Source: Dipteris shenzhenensis (taxonomy: Eukaryota; Polypodiophyta; Polypodiopsida; Gleicheniales). Taken from it: DNA of 64,000 nucleotides. Both the position numbers and the translations under genes were made by a program. The notes below the pieces were generated by a model. It was given only the letters and a program-made list of their open reading frames with translations. It was not told the DNA's origin and searched no databases. Below are positions 21,501 through 33,500 of the stretch, piece after piece; positions within the stretch are counted from its first letter, which is position 1; each line of letters starts with the position of its first letter. The stretch lies in assembly GCA_047967505.1 (NCBI GenBank), contig CM106541.1, one strand, 5' to 3'.

Positions 21501-24500
21501 GAGACAAAGAGGAGTGAAGAGCTGCACATACAAATATCCAGTTTAGTGGCAGAGCGAGACAGTTTCAGGCTCGAAATAGAGAGTCTGAAATCTATGGAAA
21601 AACCCTCTGGAAAGGCTGGAGAGGGCCTGGTGTGGCACCAGGTTGAAGATTCAAAGCAGACCGTCAGGGAATTACAAGATGAGCTGGACTATGAAAAGAG
21701 CATGAATTCAAATCTTAGTTTGCAGCTTCGAAAAACCCAAGAATCCAACTCGGAGTTGCTTTTAGAAATCCAAGACCTTGAGAAGTTGTTGGACGAAAGG
21801 AAGGAGCTGGAGAAACAAATGCGGGAAATTCAAAGTCCTTCAGATTCGGAGGCTAGAAAGTCGGCAGAGACAGCTGAAGATCTGAGAAAGCAGGTGGATA
21901 CTTTGAAGAAGGAACTGGAAGAGCTTGAGGCAGACTCACAGGAGCTGACTGAAGAGAACCTGGACCTTTTACAACAGTTGAAACAGGCAAATGGAAGATT
22001 GAATGCTCAAGACCAGATAATTGCTCAGCTAGAGTCAAAGAACGCAATGCTTTCGGAGGTTTCACAAGGTCCAGCAGAAACTGAAGCAGCCAAGCTCAGG
22101 GACATGGTGGATGACTTGCGGGAGAAACTCAAAACTTCTGAAGTGTCGTATGATAGCAAACTGGCCAGCAGCAGAACCCTTCTGGATGATTTAAATTCAT
22201 CTATCCTAATGCTTCGTTCGAAGAATTCGCATTTAGAAAGACAGCTTCAATCCTCAGAAGAGCATAATGCTGATCTGTTGAGAGATATAGATAATTTGAA
22301 AAATGAAAACGATGGTCATGAAAGGGAAAAGTATTTGCTTGCTTCTCAAAGAGGACAGCTAAAGGGTTTGCGTGAGAAAGCCACCCAAGCAGAACAAGAT
22401 TACATGACTATTTTGAAACGATTCGAGGAAGTAGACACCATGAAAGAAAAATTGAAGGCAGAAAAAGCTTCAGCTGAACAGCAGTTGAAGAGTGCCGAGG
22501 AGCGGGCATCGGAGAGCGAGAAGAGGTGTGCTGATAGTTTGAAGCTGGTGGGTGCGTTGAACACACAAAAGCTTGAACTTGACAAGCAAATGTCTGTGCT
22601 TTTGAAAGCTAAAGAAGAAGCTGAAGCTACTGCGGCTCATCTGCAGCAAATAAACGAAATATTACAGGAGCAGTGTCGTCAGGAACAGCTGAAGAATTCA
22701 AAATCTTTGCAGGAAATTGAGGAAAATGAAACCAAGTCTACTCAGCTCCTTCAGAATCTATACGTCAGTGAAAATCGGGTGAAGCAGGTGGAGCAGAACA
22801 TTGCAGAATTTGAGGCTCTAATAAAAGAAATGGAAATGAAAGTCGAGGAAGAGAACAAGATAAGCAGACGGCAAACCAAAGAGCTGGAACGACATGTAGC
22901 AGCTTTAGAAGAAGATATGCTTTCCCTGCGAGAAACGAGGTCTGCATTTGAAGCCAAGAGTCAGCGCTTGCAGTCAGTGAATGATGAGCTCTGCGAAAAG
23001 TTAAAGCATGCTCGAGAAGAAATTGAATGGGCCAGGGAAAATGCGAACACACTGGTGGAAGAAATCAGGGCATTGGAAGCTGAGGTAGAGTCTGGTGCAA
23101 TGATAAGAAACAGGATGGAGCAATCACTATCAGAATTAGAAGACCAGAAATCAGTTCTGCAAAGTCAAGTAGAGAATCTCTCGGAAAAGAACATGCAATT
23201 CAACGAGAAAGTTGTGGACAATGAAGCAGAGTACAGGAATGCCATGGACGACAAGGAAGCTCTAATAGTCTCGTTAAAAGAAAAGGTGAATGCAGGTAAA
23301 GAAGTTGAAGCTTCCCTTCAAACAGTGATCAACCAGCAGCAGAATAAGATCAAACAGCTACAGAAGGAGGTTGTGGACGTCTCCAAGGAAGTAGAAGATG
23401 ATCTCAATTCGGTCATCGAGGATATGAGACATGAACTTGCTTCGAAGGATTCCTCACATAGGCATCTTCAGGAACAAATTCGGAAGATTTCAGAAGAAAG
23501 TACTGCCTCAGCTGCGAAAATAGCCATGCTGAATGAGGAATTGCTCAAGCTGCATGACGAAAGTGAAGAAAATGAAAAACGATTAGTAGAGGAGATTCAA
23601 GTACTACTTGCCGCCAGAGAAGAGCTTCAAATGAAGGCGGACAAAACAGAGGAAATGCTTGCGAGGAGCCATCGGGAAAAGGCAAGCGCAATCGAAAGCA
23701 TGCAGCAAGAGATACAACAGCTGACTCACCGGATGTTATCCAATTGTGATGATAAAGAAAAGTTGGCAACACAGGCATTGTCAGATGCTTCTGTTCTCCG
23801 GGTGGAATTGGAAGAGAAGGTAAGGAATTTGCAGGAGGCACTGAAGCAGGCCAACAAGGACGCTTCGTCGCTGAGAGAGAACCTGGAGTTCAAGGTCGAT
23901 GAATCCCTGGTGAAGGAGCTAGAGCTGGCGAAGAAGCTGGAAGGTGCAGTCAGAAAGATAGAGGTGCTGAACAAGGAAAAGCTCAGCTACTCTCGAAAAC
24001 TGATAGAGCTGGAGGCAAAATGCGCTGATGCGGAAGACGAGAAAGAAAACTTAGCTGCCCGGATGGCGCAAATCCAAAAAAGCGCAGGAGAAAACGAGTT
24101 CTGGCGGATGGAGGCAGAGAAAGCAAACGATGGTATTGTTACCTTGAAGCAGGAGAAGATGAAGGCTGAAGCGTCCATCCAAAGAGCTGCAGAGGACCTA
24201 GCAACCTTGAAGGAGCGGTTGAAATCACAGGAGGAAGCTGCTAGCCGGTGGAAGCAGTCCAGACGTCCTCTTGAAGAGAAAAACGATGCCAGCAAGCTGC
24301 GAAAACAGACCAGTGACCTGAAGCGTAAGCTTTTAGAACAGGAGGTGGAGAAGGAGGACCTGAAGAAGAGGGTATCTTCTCTGGAGGAAGAGCTTCAGCG
24401 CAAAACAGCTGCTCTTGCCCTCGCAGAGAAGAAGCTCAAGGATAGAGAGCCCTCTGCTAATGGTAATGGTGGCAGCCCTGTATCCCTCCTTGCCAGGTCC

Positions 24501-27500
24501 CTTTCCAGAGCAAACAGCAGGGTTGGCCCTATGTCCAACATATCTCCCTCTCGTGATGCAAAGGAGCTTGGCGACCTCAGGGAAAAGGTGAAACTCCTTG
24601 AGGTAATTCAACTTCCCAGCCTGTGGTTCCATGTTGAGGTTCTTTGAGCAGATTTCACTTCCAAATCAACTCTCCACTTTTGTTCAAGCGAGGGAGAAAG
24701 TCACCGAGTTTACAACTAATGGATTTGTTCTTGATCATTGCAGGACGAGGTCAAAAGAAAAGCAGCTGAGCTCGAAACATCAAAGCAACAGTTAAAAGAG
24801 CAACACACCCAACTTTCTGCCAGGATTGAGCAGTTGGAACTGGCTAATGACCAACTTGTCAAGCAGAACTCACACTCTAACGTGGATCAAGTAGTGCAAG
24901 AGGTAATTCTGACCCACTGAGGGGGTGGAGCAAGCATCTGGGCGCATTGACAATTGTTTTCTGTTGAAGGGGCTAAGAAAAACATCTGAGACTTACTGCT
25001 CCATTTGTTTTGTACTGTGATTGATTTTCCATTGCCTGGATTTCCCCCAAAATCAGGGTGTTTACAGACTGCGGGCACCCATGCCCGCCCATGGTGCATT
25101 GAATGCATGTGGGTGCGCTGGATGTGAGCAGGCAATCTTGCCCGTCCATAATCCGTGGGCATGCTCACAGTGGGTAGTCTGTAAACACCCGCATCATACT
25201 GGCATACAACATATGCTGAAACAACGGGAAAGAATGCTTTCACTACACAAAAATAGAGAACATGAATCTCCATTTTAATATATGGCACCTGTGGACCAGA
25301 GACACCTTTTTAAACTGATCCTGGGATGCATGCCAGTGGGTAATAATGCTCCTGGCTAAGGTGCAGGACTCCACAGGTTGTGCAATGGAGCAGGTCCTTG
25401 TTGCAACCTGTCCTCTGCAGCAACTTGGGCCATTATTCAGCCATGCAAAGAGCTGTGGCCTCTAGCTGAATCATACATGACCCTAATTTTACAAAACAAA
25501 AACTAGAAAATATATATTGTGTATGATAACGAACTCCTTACTGTCGTTCATGCTTTTAAGGCTTGAACATGAGATGAGTTCACAATCAAGACTTTTCACC
25601 AAGCGTTGAGTTAGCTATAGATGATGCTATCCACTCAATAGGCCAGGCAGCAACCTTGATAAAGTGAGATGTTTCACTAATGGTAGGGGCTGATTGAGTA
25701 AATCCCAGAAGCATCGAAAATAATTGCCAAATTTCTTAGCAAAAAGGGCATGGTGTCTACAATTCCATCCTTCCTGATTTGAAGAACCAATACATACCAT
25801 CATTCTTCTAAGAGATTAAGAAGTTTTGATATAAAGTGATATTGGATGACCAGCTTGGTGCCTATGCCATACATTATGGGTGGTGGTTTACTAAGGTAGA
25901 CTTGCACGCTCTCATAAGTTTTGGCCCACTTTATAGCAATGCATCCCATGATTCAATAGTTGGTGGACATCAAGGTATTCAAGGCACATTGGAGATCATG
26001 AAAATGAAGTTCTTTTGGTCACAGCTTCAAATTTTTAGCCACTTCTTCGGAGTGATCTACATCTATGTTTCTTAATGATATCTGTACGAGCAAGAGTTGA
26101 AGGTTTCATGTGGGAAGGTGCCAGAGCCACGTAAGATTCTGGATCAGCTGTTGTTGAGGAGCTCAGCATGGGCTTTGTAATGGAGTTGCCACCAGCCATT
26201 AGGACCAAAACACAATAAGTTGAACCATAACGGAGAGTTCGGCAAAGTTTTATCATGTTGATTTGGTGTATAAGCACCGCCGACACCAAGGACACAGTAA
26301 GGTGGTTCATTAAAAATTTTGGTATCTGGTGTGTGTTATTCCTAGCGTGACAATGCTAGATTGAGACTCCACGCTCACTAGCAGCTTTTAAGGGCTCTAT
26401 TTGACAACTTCAGTACTGGGCAGAATTTCTCTATTAGCTTGCCTTCAGCATACAGGCGCTATGTCTCTGGGATATAGTCTAGATGGGAGTAGTACCTGCC
26501 ATTGGTGCAGTGGACCCATTCATCCAGGTTCCAGATTTTACTTCATAGGCTTAAGAAAGGTACCCGCAACTGCCCACACTTGTATGCGACCAAGTTCAAG
26601 CATCAGGGCCCCATGAGGCACCTTGAGTTGAGGATTTTTCTTCTAGCATTAAGTTCCTTGGAGCATATAAGGAAGCCTTTAGTTTTCCCTAGCCTTACTC
26701 AGGAGAAGGGGATTTTATAGGCATGCTTCAGCCCATGGTATAGCTATATACTTGGCAGCAACCCTTGACACGTGGCACAGTCATGGCCTTCCAATCTGCA
26801 CAAGAAGACCTCCGTATAACACATAGGACAGCATTTGCTGCTGTACTGCCACATCAAGCAGTAAACACCTAGCAGGGCTGCTGCAGCCCCCTCCAGACAG
26901 GCATGGCAGCTAGAAATCAGGCACTGGCCATGCCAGCAACCACATGGAGCAATCACGTGGACATATGGGACGTCGGTATAGCAGGAGTCCAATTGTCCAT
27001 CTTCGGGTTAGCCCAGGCCCAGCCCCAAGTGGCCTACTGGAGGAGAGGTCCCAGCAAAAGGCAACCCTCCTTCATTTCAGCCTTAGTAGCAGCAGTCACA
27101 GCCTTGCTCTCCAGAGTTGTAAGACGCATGCAGTCCCATGACTGACATTGAATGTAGGAAGGGCAACAAAAATGTTGTTGTAGATTCCTTGTTGAGAGTG
27201 TGAGCTGGCAAGGTGTTTGCTATCTCCACTATCTAATAGAACTGGATACATGGCATTCAATAGGGCTACATGCAGAATTTTAAGGGCAGCAGCCATGCTT
27301 TAAGACCGGTTGGATCCTTTATGCCAGGATTATCTTGAAGTTAAACTGCATGATGGACTTATGGTTTGGGACATAATTCATATATGATATAGATGAATGC
27401 TTTCTCCTCATTTGGCAGCATACACGAATATCACAAAGACTTGATTAAGTCATGTGGAGTTTCTATTGATAAGCTACTTGGAAAGATGTGGCTCAATGTC

Positions 27501-30500
27501 TGAGAGTGTTTGCATGTTAGCAAAGCAAATGGGTCAGCAACTTCTGGCTGGCTTGTTGCAGCTGTTACCCATTTTAGAAGAAAAATGGACAGGTATTGCC
27601 ATTTATTTCATCATGGGGCTACCTTCTATAGACAAGGGATGGGACATAATTTATTCCGCTCCAGACCCATGGTATAGAATGTTGGTCTTGAGAGAGATTC
27701 CTTCCTTCTCCTTCGGCATCACATATGAGCATCACAAGGACATGTGATCGGGTCAAGCAGAGTTTCTATTGAGATGGTATTTTGAAAGATGTGGTTAGAG
27801 TATTTGCCATGTCAGCAAATGAAAGTGGATGGCAACCTTCTGGCTGGTGTGTTTACCATTTCGGAAGGAAAATGGACAATATTGCCATGGGCTACATTAT
27901 GGGACTACCTTCTACAGAAAAGTATAGGACATGATGTATGGACTACATCATGGGACTACCTTCTACAGAAAGGTATAGGACATCATCTATGTGGTCTTCG
28001 ATAGGCCCGTTTTATTCCTAACAAGATATTCTTTTCAGCATCCGAGGTTGCCTTGTAGTTTATTGACAATCGTTTCCAACATCATGGGTTGTCTCAAGTA
28101 ATTGTCAGTGGCAGAGATGCAAAGTTTATGAGTCTCTTTTGGCAAGAGCTATTTGCTGCTGTGGTAAATATACTTACTCCAAGTATAGCATATCATTCCG
28201 AGAGAGACGACCAGTTAATCTGCAGCTCGGCATGATCTAGAAAGGATGGATGCTTGTTTACAATTGGCCAAAACGAACATGAAAGGTTCTCATGGTAAGA
28301 AAAAGAAGTTTGCGAACAAACAGAAAGCCAGCAACCTATGATCTAGAAAGGATGGATGCTTTTTTCCCATTTAGTCTTGACAGGATTATCCGTAAAGTTT
28401 GGGAGATAGCATATTGGTTGAGCTTCTGTCTACTTCAGAAATTCATGCCGAGTTTCATGTTTCCTGACTAGGAGGTTTCAGCTGAACAGTAGGGGTTGGA
28501 TTCCCTCCAGAGCCCCCCATTGGGAAAGCTTCTTCATCACCCCAGACTTGCGTAGAAATTTCTGAAGGAGGCTCTGGAAATCCCTCAGAAATAGAAAGAT
28601 CACTCTTTTCTTTTGGCTTTCTATTCATGGAGGGATTGCAGTGAACCTATGGAGATCACGATTTGGGGCTGATCCCACTTGTCCTCGATGCCATTCTGCA
28701 GAGGAGTCAGTGTGACATTGCCTTTGGGACTGCAGTCAGGCGAGGACTGTTTGGAAAGGGGTTGCTCGGATACTCAGCATCTTTCACACTTCCCCTTTCT
28801 TCATGACTTGGGGCTCGGTCGCATGGTTATCTCTTACCGGGCCCCAGGTGTTTTATGAGGGTGAGCCTTCTTCTTGGGCACTCTCGGTCCACCGGCAGGT
28901 GATAGAGCCCTGCTCTCTACAGGATGTACCACTTACTCCCTTCAGAGCTTCTCATGTTTTAGTGGACACCTCTTGGGAAGTTTTGGCTAGCATTTCCTCT
29001 TGGCACATTTGGAGAGCCAGATGTACTGAGGCCTTGGATGGCACCAAGATACACCCATTACAGGTGTTCACGGGTATTTGGTCTGACACGGTTCACACTT
29101 TGATAGCCATATGGGCTAGCATGCAGGGCCCTTCACGGGCAGCCTCTTCTAGAAGGACTTTATTTCTTCGAGTTTGGAGAGGTTCTCCCTTTTTCTCGGA
29201 GGTTTCTACTGGATTGAGATGGCACTATCAGCCTCAATCCTTTCTTTTTGGCTCTTGAGCTTTTCGTGCATTGCATGATGTATCCCGTATGGAGCTTGCT
29301 CTAACAGTTTTTCTTTTATACTTAATAGAAGTCTCTTTTTGGGGAAAAAAAAAAAGTGTACTGTTGTTATCCAAATAACAATAAATCACTAAAAAGAAAG
29401 GTCAGGGTGGAGGTGGGAATTTTGATACAATGCTCCCAATTTCGTTTGTGATTAACTATTTGGCTCATACCTTTTTGCCATTGCAGTTGAACAGGCTGCA
29501 AACTCAGAATGCAGCTTTTTTCCAACGGGAAAATAAACTTTTGTCTAAACTTAGTTCACAAGAAGTTTTGCAAAGCGATCTAGAGAGCTTGAAAGAGGTA
29601 TGCTTGTTTCTGCTGCTCTCTTTACTTTTGTATTTGGCCAATATTCTCTTTGGATAGCTCTTCTTTTCTGTTCATACTCCTCTGGCTAAAAACAAAATTC
29701 TTATCACCCTGATAAAGTTTAGTTCCGCAAGTATCTTTCAGCCTTTTCAATTCTCTAGATCAACCAGCTTGTGGTGAATGGACTTTTTTTGTTCCCTATT
29801 TTAATGGGGATTTTCAGGTTTTAGGTGTTGGTCAGTCTTCCATGCACCATGGACATTGGAAACATAGCTTTCAATAACATCCCATAATGTTCCCTATGTT
29901 GATTTTCCTATTGCTAGAGTGTATTCATGGTAGTATGGCATGATTTTCCTATTGCTAGTATGGTGTCTTCATGGAAGTATGGCATTTGCTCACGTCTTAC
30001 AGCTGTAAATCTCTGTGTTCATGTTGTTGACGACATTGATTATCTGCCAAGCTCACACATTTTTGGGGGACAAAATTGGACTGATTCCAGGAGAAGAAGG
30101 AGCTTGAGAATGCCCTTTCAAATTTCAATGCAGCAGTAAAAGGTGAAAACATTATGAAGAGGATTTCTGCTTTGGAGAATGAGCTTGCAGAAGTTTTGGA
30201 GGCGAATAATATGTACAAGTCACAGCTTCAAAGGTACTTTAAAGCAAGTGAAAGAATAAGTTTTACTTCATCTTGCAAAAAGTTAACAGCATACAGCCTT
30301 TAGAAAATACATTTGTGTGTGTGTGTGTGTTTCCTTCTCTTTCTTACGTTTCTTTTTCATGAACTATCAGTTTATATAATTGATATTTCAAGATCTATGG
30401 TGCATGTGCATGTGCAGATGCACACTAACTATTGTCCTGAGTGGATAACTTATATTGGAAAATGTATGTGTGTGTGTGTGTGTGCGCATTGTGCATGAGT

Positions 30501-33500
30501 GCATGCATGCATGTTTCTTTTCATCTTTCTTCTTCTCTTTTCTTGCCTCTATTTTCCATGAATGATTTATTATATTGTTGGAACTATTCAAGCTTTCTAG
30601 TGCCTCTGCATGCGGGTGAGCATGTAGGCATGCACACTTACTATTTGTGTAAGTGGAGTGCATGTTGGAAAATGCACCACATTCAGCCACTTGTCACATT
30701 CTAGCCATGCTTAGCCTCTCCACGTCCCAGCGGGACTATGGAGACGGTCTTCATTCCTCCAATATATCCAAGGAATCACGTCCACACTTTATATATGTGA
30801 TTCTGATCCATGTGTCATTTGCACGCGCACACAGGGCATTTACATCCCACTTACATTTTCCATACGAGGGGTTTGGGCCACCAAGGCAAGACACCCCCCA
30901 ATCAACCAAACACCGAATCGACCCTACACAGGTAACCCATTCAAATTTCATAGGGTTCAAGAGCTGCCATTAATGCTCACATGAGGGAAATCTTAATGCA
31001 TAGAAATTACGATGTACAGTTTGCTGGACAGAGTACATAACTGCAGACAAAGCATACTCGTGGGTCGTCACATTCCACGGTTATGTGCAGTCTTTCCCTT
31101 TTTTAAAAACACAAGGTCAAGTTAGAGTGTCTGCTGGTCAGAGTACAGTAACTATAGTTAGAGCACACACGTGGTTCACCACAATGCACATCTTGCGCGT
31201 GTGTGCAGTCTTTCTCATTTTTGTTCACACCAGGTCAGAACAGAGAAGTGTCATAGTCAGATGTCGCCATGCACAGAGACAAAAAAATCTTGTGTCTGCA
31301 GGGCCGCCCTGCTCTGATACAATGTTGGAACATGTACTACATTCTGTCACTTGTCACAAGGAGCACCAAGTGTGGAGGATCACATCTCCCCACCTCCTAG
31401 CCACGCTTAGCCTCAGCGGAGGTGAGTGGTCGTTGTTTTTAGCCACCAGGCTTGTAGCCAATTAAATAGCCTTTTGTGGAAGATGTGATGGATGATGATT
31501 GGGGCTGCGTAGGCTAGGAGATAGTATCATTTGGGTTTGCATCACAGGCCTATTTGGCGCATTCTCTCCTCTATGCTGCAATCTTTTTAGAGTATACCCC
31601 ACTTGTTTAGTACTCTTCCTCTATTGGATTGGAAGTTCGATAAAGCACGTCCGGGTTACTCCTCTTTTTCATTTGCGGATCTTTTTGCCAAGAAAGTTTA
31701 TTATCTTTTACTTCCACAGCCATGCATCCAAGAGTATGAGAATGATTTTTGGCATCTTGACGAGTCTCTCACTTGGTGGAAGGCCTGCCTTCGGTGCATC
31801 TGGGGCAGTAAACTTCCTCTCAAGCTTCGTGTTTTCTATTGGTGCTGTTTGGTAGGGATATTAACAATGGGATCTTTATTGGCTTCTTCGGCATGCCCTA
31901 TTGGTTCACATCCGAAGGAGTTTTTCCTGCATCTTTTTGGACCTTTCCTACCGCTCGTGCTTTTCTTCCCAGTCTGACTTTCATGGTCATTTTCCTAGCT
32001 TTCTTATGGCAGACAGTACTCGTTGTTTGGGAGATATGCCTCTATGCCAGATTATGATCAATTCTTTTGTTGGTGTTGGTATTGGGCTATGTGGTCATTA
32101 TATTGTGCTCGTAAGATTTGATTGTACAAGCACTCTTTGGCGATTCATCCTTGCATCGCTCTTTCTAGGATGCTTGGAGATCTTCCTCTGGCCCAATTAA
32201 AAGTGTTTTATAGCTGCTTTTAGTTTCATTGTTCCACTTTGGGATAGCTATGAATGATACGGCTTCTTATAAAAGTGTGTGTGTGTATGTATATGCATAT
32301 GTTTTCCCCTTAGAAAGAAGAACCTTCTTTTAGATGCTTGAAAACAATACAAGATAAGCTATCCGTGAGGCACTAATAAAAAATGGAGAAACTGGCTGCC
32401 TTGCAGTCTGTTGCATCAAGAACTAGCCATTAGTGTGTTAGCAAAATATATAGACTTTATATAATCTATATGATGCACACTTTTACAAAGTGTCTCGTGA
32501 GTTTGAATAAAACCAAAGTCAGAATGAAAGAATCTCCAAATGACCATAGAAGGTCATTGGCCTAAAGATATTGTGGATGCATAGTGTGTTTCATTCTCTC
32601 TCTGGGTTTTGTTAGTATCTTGGTATATGTTTTCTCTAAACAGCCCTTGTGGATGGGAAACAAGGTCAATTATATGTTTCGAAATGGCAGCCATCATGAG
32701 GGAAGAGTATTCAAAGCATATTGTCTGCATGGCTTGTAGTAAGCTCTTTCTCAGAAGGTCATCGCAATCTACAACGTTAGGCTTAGCAGTCAGCAAAGCT
32801 ACACGAGCTGTATCTTTTGTACAAACGGATCCAAAACTTGCTCATTGGGTATGTGTAACAGTAAACAATACAAAGACCCGATGTCATTTACCGGAAGGTA
32901 TATGCAAAATCGACCTAGTTTTTTCAATACTTTTCTTTAGGTACATTGAGGCCTACGGGTTTTGCCTATGTAGCCACAGGGAGATGAACAGAATTCTATC
33001 TCGTGCTGGTTCACAAAAATGTAGTGATCTCCCAAAAAGTTGGTTTGGAGTGATTATCGTGGACATTTTTAATTCCAAATTGACGTAAGCGAGCCACTGC
33101 GAATAAACGTGAGTGTTACAAGGTTTCATGAGGTTGTCCCTCAAATTCTTGGAATTTTTCTTGAAAAATTTCGATCAGACAAGTACAATATTGCTTTTTT
33201 GTATTGTCAAGTTTGTAAGCAATGTGCAGTGAGCTAAATGAATTAAGCTAGTCGAGAAGTCAGTATGTGGTCTGTTTTGGTTGGAATGGTAGCCTGGGCT
33301 GTTTTAAAAAAACATTGAGGCTTTGGGCACAAAAAAGGAAATTGTGCTGATAATGGAGAGCACACATTCAATAAAGCGTCACTGATTTTTTGTCTGTGCG
33401 CAGTGCTTTTGCCAAGCAACAGAACGTCCACGCAGCCGCTCTAGAGAACCTTGGGAGCGTGGACCAAGTTGTTAGAGACCTTGCAGAACTAAAGAGAAGG

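Larger units (their letters stand above)
24903..29486 (+). other. Intron 7 (4.6 kb), loaded with transposon debris
   Basis: GTAATT donor after CAAGAG and TTGCAG acceptor. It holds a MITE-like element, Gypsy integrase pieces and a LINE 3' end, all listed separately. The LINE and Gypsy pieces lie in the gene's own orientation. Confidence 0.85.
30234..33403 (+). other. Intron 9 (3.2 kb)
   Basis: GTACTT donor and GTGCGCAG acceptor. It carries GT microsatellites, an LTR-like pair and a LINE zf-RVT piece. From about 32300 to 33400 I see nothing beyond unique AT-rich sequence. Confidence 0.85.

Noticed and set aside
21853-24632. Several minus-strand frames of 60-102 codons
   Set aside because: Antisense shadows of the coiled-coil exon; codon periodicity belongs to the + strand.
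30388-30704. Cys/Val/His-rich frames around GT repeats
   Set aside because: Products of microsatellite sequence. The same applies to 59691-60095.
32554-33088. 159-codon + and 80-codon - frames in intron 9
   Set aside because: No domain, lie within a well-defined intron, and overlap on opposite strands.
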